Of a DNA stretch of 6,027 bases, positions 5,518 to 6,027 are shown piece after piece. The notes below the pieces were generated by a model. That model did not search any database. It worked only from the letters and a program-made list of their open reading frames with translations, and was not told where the DNA came from. The translations under genes and the position numbers were made by a program. The stretch comes from Gammaproteobacteria bacterium. GTDB taxonomy: Bacteria > Pseudomonadota > Gammaproteobacteria > S012-40. Within the stretch, counting starts at the first letter, position 1; each line of letters starts with the position of its first letter. Location: assembly GCA_029879945.1 (NCBI GenBank), contig JAOUPJ010000224.1, positions 1 through 6,027 on the forward strand, in the 5' to 3' direction.

Positions 5518-6027
5518 TTACAATACGAAAAAAGCGATAATTGCGACGCCCAAAATTGCAAAGATAGTAGACGCAGCAACAATGACATTATAGGTAGAAG
5601 GGGAAAGTTCGTATTTCTCACAAAGCACATAGCCCCATACAAAACTCGGTGCAATAGCGTGGAGCAGCAAAGAATTCGTCGTTTTTGGACCCGAGTTATC
5701 AATCAGGAACGCCAAACCAAAGAGGACCAATGGTGTAAGCACCACTTTTATAAGCGGAAAATACCAAATTTTTAGCAAAGCCTTGTTCCAGGAGCTTTTC
5801 CAGTCCAATGTAAGACCTACAACCACCAACATAATCGGAACCAAAACACCGGCAACTGTGCCATGTAATTCTTTAACGAAATCAGGTTGCGCGACCTGTG
5901 AAACATTGAGCAAAATCCCCAAGAAAAAAGCGATTAACACCGGATCGCTGTATAGGCACTTTCCCACGTCTGGCATATAGCGAATAAAGGAGTGTTTTCC
6001 GCCTGCTGTCAGATAGCGAGCTGCTGG
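5518..6027 (-). CDS. AEC-family (auxin efflux carrier type) transporter, N-terminus beyond window edge
   Basis: C-terminal 169 residues of an AEC-family inner-membrane carrier (PF03547), a family of about 310 residues and ten helices whose bacterial members export or exchange small organic acids such as malate or malonate; the substrate is not readable here. The reading frame is open to the window edge, so the Met at 5976 is internal. Landmarks are DPVLIAFFLGILLN (repeat-2 helix), VAGVLVPIMLVVVGLTL (the family's conserved central helix), a PLIKVVLTPLVLFGLAF helix, APSFVWGYVLCEKYELSPS (counterpart of the usual APxAVNxxVLAEKYGLD segment) and a last helix ending AIIAFFVL. The end position is normal for the family. 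Transcribed in the same direction as the PhnD-like gene but separated by 153 nt and a promoter, so probably a separate unit. Confidence 0.88.
   Translation of the reverse strand, partial: PAARYLTAGGKHSFIRYMPDVGKCLYSDPVLIAFFLGILLNVSQVAQPDFVKELHGTVAGVLVPIMLVVVGLTLDWKSSWNKALLKIWYFPLIKVVLTPLVLFGLAFLIDNSGPKTTNSLLLHAIAPSFVWGYVLCEKYELSPSTYNVIVAASTIFAILGVAIIAFFVL

Noticed and set aside
5475..5702. Minus-strand 75-codon ORF inside the AEC gene
   Set aside because: It lies in another frame of a clear membrane carrier and resembles no family; a shadow.
5518..5976. AEC carrier as a complete 152-residue protein starting at 5976
   Set aside because: The frame is open to the window edge and the family is about 310 residues with homology continuing upstream, so this Met is internal.

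Overview
The window appears to come from a Gram-negative bacterium, most likely a member of the Pseudomonadota of moderate to low GC. The pointers are periplasmic signal peptides, a binding-protein/hybrid-kinase pair, a GlcG/HbpS-type secreted protein, and sigma70-like promoters. I cannot decide between a marine gammaproteobacterium and an alphaproteobacterium from this sequence. All real genes read on the minus strand, so the biological order runs from high to low coordinates. There is no tRNA, rRNA, insertion sequence, CRISPR array or integrase.

Layout in the direction of transcription. (a) 6027-5518: the C-terminal part of an AEC-family carrier, cut by the window edge. (b) 5410-1891: a promoter, then a PhnD-type periplasmic binding-protein gene carrying a one-base frameshift (5364-4523), then 25 nt later an intact 868-residue hybrid histidine kinase (TM, periplasmic sensor, TM, HAMP, PAS, HisKA, HATPase, REC, HPt). 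The pair looks like a periplasmic ligand-sensing phosphorelay, as in TorT/TorS or LuxP/LuxQ. No DNA-binding response regulator is present in the window. (c) 1733-1112: a single secreted GlcG/HbpS-like (DUF336) gene with its own extended -10 promoter. (d) 1093-1: a promoter, a 26-codon leader ORF, a strong intrinsic terminator, a small two-TM protein (DUF7220-like) and the N-terminal two thirds of an EamA/DMT transporter.

The most interesting part is (d). The terminator (917-950) lies between the leader ORF and the first structural gene. The leader RNA carries three mutually exclusive pairings: 1037-1043 with 982-988, 985-990 with 937-942, and 938-945 with 923-930. This is the 1:2, 2:3, 3:4 logic of classical translation-coupled attenuation, here in front of a small membrane protein and a metabolite transporter. 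I recognise neither the leader peptide (ending WRPGGGCVS) nor the signal.

The second notable point is the frameshift in the binding-protein gene. Both halves are family-like and restoring one G at 4859-4861 rejoins them, so it is either a recent mutation or an assembly error.
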